This document shows positions 60,611-64,000 of a stretch of DNA of 64,000 bases, piece by piece. The notes below the pieces were generated by a model that was not told the DNA's origin, did not search any database, and saw nothing but the letters and a program-made list of their open reading frames with translations. Position 1 is the first letter of the stretch. Every line of letters begins with the position of its first letter. Position numbers and translations under genes: made by a program. The stretch comes from an uncultured Desulfuromusa sp. (GTDB lineage: Bacteria > Desulfobacterota > Desulfuromonadia > Desulfuromonadales > Geopsychrobacteraceae). Where the stretch lies: positions 186,001 through 250,000 of the forward strand of contig NZ_OY776575.1 in assembly GCF_963675815.1 (NCBI RefSeq), read 5' to 3'.

Positions 60611-61750
60611 ATGATACCTGAAAAAATGGCTGGTGTTCAGTTGACCGGACATGGCGGCATAGAAAAATTGGTCTATAGGGACGACATTACCGTACCAACC
60701 CCGAGCACCGGCGAGGTTCTTGTTCGGGTCACGGCAACAGCAAAAAATAATACAGATCGTAAGGTCAGAGAAGGTCTTTATTCTATTGACGATGAAAAAG
60801 ATATCGCCTCATTTCAGATAGGGGGATCTCCAACCCTGACTTTCCCACGCATTCAGGGCGCTGATGTTGTCGGTCAGGTTGTGGAAACAGGAGACGGCGT
60901 CTCAAAGGAACGTATTGGTGAACGGGGGCTGCTCGATTTTAATATCTATGCTGACGAACGACGGGACATCAATCTGACCCCGGATTATTACGGTCATGGC
61001 CGTGATGGAGGATATGCCGAATATGTCGTTGTTCCATCCAATCAATTCTATCGCATTGATAATCCTGAACTGGCCGATGCACAGCTGGCAGCGCTGGGCA
61101 TGTGTTCTTACCAGACCGCCCTGCATATGCTGACGGCCGCTCAGGTCAAAAAGGGTGAGCATATTCTGGTGACCGGTGCCAGTGGCGGGGTTGGAACTGC
61201 TTTGATACAGCTTTGTCGTATTCTGGGTGCGATACCACATGCAGTGAGCAGTTCCGGGAAGGAACAGGCTCTCCTTAACCTGGGGGCTGAAAGCATTGTT
61301 GACCGCACGGCTTCGCCAGATCTGAAAACAGCAGTGCACAAAGCAACTGGTGGCGTTATCATCGATGCGGTCATGGATCTGGTCGGCGGGGAGATGACCA
61401 ATCCGTTGATAGATGTTCTGATTGATCGCATGGCTGAGCGAAAAACCTACCCACGCTTGTCAAATGCCGGAGCCAGTGCCGGGAGCACAAGTCAGATCCT
61501 CTGGAGCAAGATTTATCTCTATCAGGTTCACATCTTCGGGGTTTCGCACGGCACCCGGGAAGAGGCGGAATGGTTGATCGAATGGATACGGGATGGCCGG
61601 CTATCTCCGGTGCTGCATCGGACTTTCCGGCTTTCGGATATTCACAATGCGGAAAATTATTTCGCCCACAAAAGCGGCGACTATATCGGTAAGATTGCCC
61701 TGGTACCTGATAGCCAATGGCAGCAGCATGGAGCTCCGTTTGCGTCCTGA
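60611..61750 (+). CDS. MDR-family alcohol dehydrogenase/quinone reductase-like enzyme
   Basis: 379 residues from ATG 60611, behind AAGGAG; the frame from 60590 adds seven residues. It has the medium-chain dehydrogenase layout: GEVLVRVTATAKNNTDRKVREGLYS in the catalytic domain, HGRDGGYAEYVVVPSNQFYRI, and a nucleotide fold with HILVTGASGGVGTALIQLCR. The structural and catalytic zinc ligands (Cys cluster, GHE) are not seen, so a quinone oxidoreductase or zinc-free reductase is more likely than a true alcohol dehydrogenase. It stands alone between the rpsD promoter and a convergent transglutaminase gene. Substrate unknown. Confidence 0.85.
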   Translation: MIPEKMAGVQLTGHGGIEKLVYRDDITVPTPSTGEVLVRVTATAKNNTDRKVREGLYSIDDEKDIASFQIGGSPTLTFPRIQGADVVGQVVETGDGVSKERIGERGLLDFNIYADERRDINLTPDYYGHGRDGGYAEYVVVPSNQFYRIDNPELADAQLAALGMCSYQTALHMLTAAQVKKGEHILVTGASGGVGTALIQLCRILGAIPHAVSSSGKEQALLNLGAESIVDRTASPDLKTAVHKATGGVIIDAVMDLVGGEMTNPLIDVLIDRMAERKTYPRLSNAGASAGSTSQILWSKIYLYQVHIFGVSHGTREEAEWLIEWIRDGRLSPVLHRTFRLSDIHNAENYFAHKSGDYIGKIALVPDSQWQQHGAPFAS

Positions 61751-61767
61751 TGTCTAAAAGAGGGTTT

Positions 61768-63687
61768 TTAATTATCTCGCCGTGAAGATCCGATGGCGTC
61801 AATCATACCTTTGAGATCAATCATTTCTGCTTTCGTTAAAGGGTGCTCGCCGTAAAGAATCGCATTGAATTGGCGTGCAAATCTGATTGCGTCGGGATCA
61901 TTCAGTTGCAGAGCAAACTCAAGCAAACCGGTGCTGGTGGGAATGGATTTTAGCTTGTAACAGGCCTTGATTTTTTTCTGATAACGCCGCAGAAGCCGTT
62001 GTTTCGGACTGAGCAGATGCTGTCTCCACCACCAGCACAGCAAAACCGTCAACAGAATACCTCCTCCCAGAGCAACAACAGTTTTCTTAAGTGTTTCCGC
62101 TTTTGGAATTTTGTTTTTCAACTGCTTGCTGCCGAGACGAGCAAGGCTGAGTTGCTGACGTAGATCATAATTAAGGACTGACTGGGTCCAAACATATTCC
62201 AGACTGTCAGTGAGACTTTTCAGTAGCGACAAGCCTTGCCGGCGCGGCGCGAGTAAGGCGCTACCGGCATTGACCGCAAAACGGCTAGGATCAAGCCGTT
62301 GCCAGTATCCATCAATGAAGGCTTCTACCCACACATGAGCCAGATCTTCCGTCAACAGATAGTACCCGCCCAGATTGTTGTATTCGCCTCCATGATAACC
62401 ACCGACCAGACGGGAAGGAATTCCACATAAGCGCAACAGCTGGGCAAATGACGAGGCGAAGAATTCACAATAACCACGTTTTTTATCGAACAGAAATTCG
62501 TCGATGGGAGAAGAAGGTCCGGGAAGATCGGTATCAGCGTAAACCAGCTGTTGCTTGCGAAAAAACTCTTCCAGGAGGAGAACTCTCTGACTTGGGCTAT
62601 CTGTTTGCTGACGAATCCGCGCTGCAGCCTGATTGATTCGGGTAGACAATGCCGGCGGGACATCCAGATAAAGAGCTCTGTTTTGCACAGATTCCTGTCG
62701 CAGCCGAGCTCCCAGAAGTGATTGACCTTGATAGGTGACGCTCTTTTCCAGGCGCCGGTTTGCCATAAAAACCCCATCATTTTCAATCCGATGGCGCACC
62801 CCTTCAATCTTTTCAGGGATATCGAGGGTAAATAGAAAATGTCCGTTTGTGGGGGGAAGAGTGACGGTATAACTGACCGGTTTTCCGGAAGCTGTCTGTT
62901 CCCCCGGTTGCTGTGGAACAATCCGCTTCCATGTCGTTCCGGTAATGGTATTTAACACCGTTCCACGCCAGTATAGGTCCTCCCTGGCGATTTCATCGAT
63001 CTTGACTCGAAACGCCACACTTTTATCGGCAATATTGCTGCTATAGGCTCCCGGCCGCACCTGTTCGCTGAACCCGGTCTTTGCTGCTGCTTTGGGGTTA
63101 AGGAAATTCCATAGTGGATACTGAGTTCTCGGCAAGAGAACAAACAGCACCAGCATCAGCAACAGAGAACCAACAGGCAGAATTACTGCTGTCTTCATCA
63201 GGGTGAATAGTTGTCGGCGATTGAATCGTAAGCCGGGATCACGGTGAAAGAAAGTGAGCAGAACCAGACCGATGGTCACTCCTGTAACCATCAGAATCAG
63301 AGCGGGAAGGTAGGCGATATTCAAACTCAGCAACGAGGAACCGGCCAGACAGAAAAGAGACAGAACAAAAATTTGGAGATAGTGGCGTCCCTGTTTTTCT
63401 GTCAGCAGGCGGATGCTGAGCAACAGAACCAGGACATTAACGGCTGGAGAAACGACATCACTTAAGTTGAGTTGTACCCCGTAGAGGGTAAAAAACAAAA
63501 TTGTCAATGCTGTAGCAATACGTGATCCAAACCAGTACTGGTGGCGCTTGTCGCAGATAATTCCAGCGATAAAAGCAGCTATGGCTATACCTTGAACACT
63601 GAGATCAAGCCATGGAAACAGAGGGGCAATTCCCAAGGCGACGATCAGGTAGGTCAGGATATCCAGAGGAACTTTAATCTTGACCAT
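61768..63687 (-). CDS. TgpA-like membrane protein with periplasmic transglutaminase domain (DUF3488/DUF4129)
   Basis: 639 residues from ATG 63687, which overlaps the end of the DUF58 gene by 14 bases; the longer frame starts at 63732. Five to six N-terminal membrane segments (ILTYLIVALGIAPLFPWLDL and others) precede the transglutaminase-like core with Cys in KRGYCEFFASSFAQLLR, His in EDLAHVWVEAFIDG and Asp in QRLDPSRF. A final membrane segment (VVALGGGILLTVLLCWWW) leads to a DUF4129-type cytosolic tail. Such proteins commonly follow MoxR and DUF58 genes, as here. The physiological substrate is unknown. Confidence 0.9.
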   Translation of the reverse strand: MVKIKVPLDILTYLIVALGIAPLFPWLDLSVQGIAIAAFIAGIICDKRHQYWFGSRIATALTILFFTLYGVQLNLSDVVSPAVNVLVLLLSIRLLTEKQGRHYLQIFVLSLFCLAGSSLLSLNIAYLPALILMVTGVTIGLVLLTFFHRDPGLRFNRRQLFTLMKTAVILPVGSLLLMLVLFVLLPRTQYPLWNFLNPKAAAKTGFSEQVRPGAYSSNIADKSVAFRVKIDEIAREDLYWRGTVLNTITGTTWKRIVPQQPGEQTASGKPVSYTVTLPPTNGHFLFTLDIPEKIEGVRHRIENDGVFMANRRLEKSVTYQGQSLLGARLRQESVQNRALYLDVPPALSTRINQAAARIRQQTDSPSQRVLLLEEFFRKQQLVYADTDLPGPSSPIDEFLFDKKRGYCEFFASSFAQLLRLCGIPSRLVGGYHGGEYNNLGGYYLLTEDLAHVWVEAFIDGYWQRLDPSRFAVNAGSALLAPRRQGLSLLKSLTDSLEYVWTQSVLNYDLRQQLSLARLGSKQLKNKIPKAETLKKTVVALGGGILLTVLLCWWWRQHLLSPKQRLLRRYQKKIKACYKLKSIPTSTGLLEFALQLNDPDAIRFARQFNAILYGEHPLTKAEMIDLKGMIDAIGSSRRDN

Positions 63688-64000
63688 AATGCGCCAGTAC
63701 TTTGAGTAAATGGATTTTGTGGTTTGTCCCAAACCCAGGTGAAATAAGCTCTGATCCCAGTTTCAGACCGACAGGATGGTGACGACGGATAAGGTCGTTG
63801 ATCAGGTAAGAGGCACAAGATAATTTTTGTTCCAGGTCGCATCCAGGCAAAGCTAACGGCTCGATTTCGACTGGGGGCTGTTGTTGCGCTGCCAGTTCTT
63901 TGATCTTCAGATTGTCATGTCGGGCACTGAGCTTCCAGTGAATCATTTTCAGCGGTTCACCACCGACATAGTCTCCTATGCGGCTGATATCACCTTCGTA
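63674..64000 (-). CDS. DUF58-domain protein, 5' end beyond the window
   Basis: The last 108 codons of a DUF58 protein, open to the window edge. The conserved block GDISRIGDYVGGEPLKMIHWK is visible at the edge, followed by LSARHDNLKIKELAAQQQPPVE, typical of the vWA-related DUF58 family usually encoded with MoxR AAA+ ATPases. The nominal ATG at 63946 is within this conserved block and is not the true start. The end overlaps the transglutaminase gene, so both belong to one leftward operon. Confidence 0.88.
   Translation of the reverse strand, partial: YEGDISRIGDYVGGEPLKMIHWKLSARHDNLKIKELAAQQQPPVEIEPLALPGCDLEQKLSCASYLINDLIRRHHPVGLKLGSELISPGFGTNHKIHLLKVLAHYGQD

Noticed and set aside
1..64000. CRISPR array, IS element or prophage
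   Set aside because: No regularly spaced short repeats, transposase, integrase or phage gene was seen in any frame.

Overview
The window looks like a contiguous stretch of a Gram-negative, probably anaerobic chromosome of moderate GC content. The gene set suggests a marine relative of the Desulfuromonadales (Desulfuromonas, Desulfuromusa, Pelobacter or Geobacter relatives). Supporting genes are IorAB with PaaK-type ligases for aryl-acid metabolism, a DUF4388 protein beside a PilT-family ATPase, PilZ, TamA/TamB, a MEMO-family protein and several signalling proteins. This placement is an inference from gene content; no rRNA is present to settle it.

Region 1 (1-13.1 kb) is a secondary-lipid locus. 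It holds the 3' part of a PUFA-synthase polyketide gene (CLF-AT-DH-DH), a broken lipoprotein gene, a disulfide-reductase flavoprotein, then oleA, oleB, oleC and oleD (head-to-head condensation of fatty acyl chains to long olefins), an Sfp-type phosphopantetheinyl transferase and a secreted DsrE-like protein. Together these could make a polyunsaturated chain, condense two chains head to head and release a very long polyene. This stretch carries many single-base indels: one in pfaC, at least two in the lipoprotein gene and eight in oleC. The rest of the window reads cleanly.

Region 2 (13.2-25.8 kb) has a membrane-anchored sugar-dehydrogenase-like beta-propeller protein, tRNA-Cys(GCA), a TSUP permease, a MEMO protein, gltX, a PilZ protein, a complete TolC/MFP/RND efflux operon and an amino acid aminotransferase.

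Region 3 (25.8-44.4 kb) starts with tRNA-Gln(TTG). Its last 21 bases are repeated exactly 160 bp downstream, across a hairpin-rich spacer. Then come a 51-residue membrane peptide, an arthropod-type arginine/phosphagen kinase, a PilT-like ATPase with a DUF4388 partner, glycerate kinase, pyruvate kinase, tamA-tamB, an M20 amidohydrolase, a polar amino acid ABC transporter, a glycosylase-like gene and tRNA-Leu(GAG).

Region 4 (44.4-64 kb) holds secG, a hybrid histidine kinase, two tandem XRE-cupin regulators, an IHF/HU protein, a gamma-carbonic anhydrase, a cNMP-binding protein without a DNA-binding domain, a NptA/PhoU-type transporter coupled to a Ppx/GppA phosphatase, and an iorA-iorB-paaK-ACT-paaK cluster. 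It ends with a TetR regulator, a stand-alone cysteine-free ribosomal protein S4 with a VUT-family transporter, a zinc-less-looking alcohol dehydrogenase/quinone reductase family gene, and a TgpA-like transglutaminase next to a DUF58 protein cut by the window end.

The best candidates for follow-up are the combined Pfa-Ole locus with its frameshifted oleC, the tRNA-Gln-derived repeat, the phosphagen kinase with an altered active-site arginine, and the S4/VUT operon under a palindrome-overlapped promoter.
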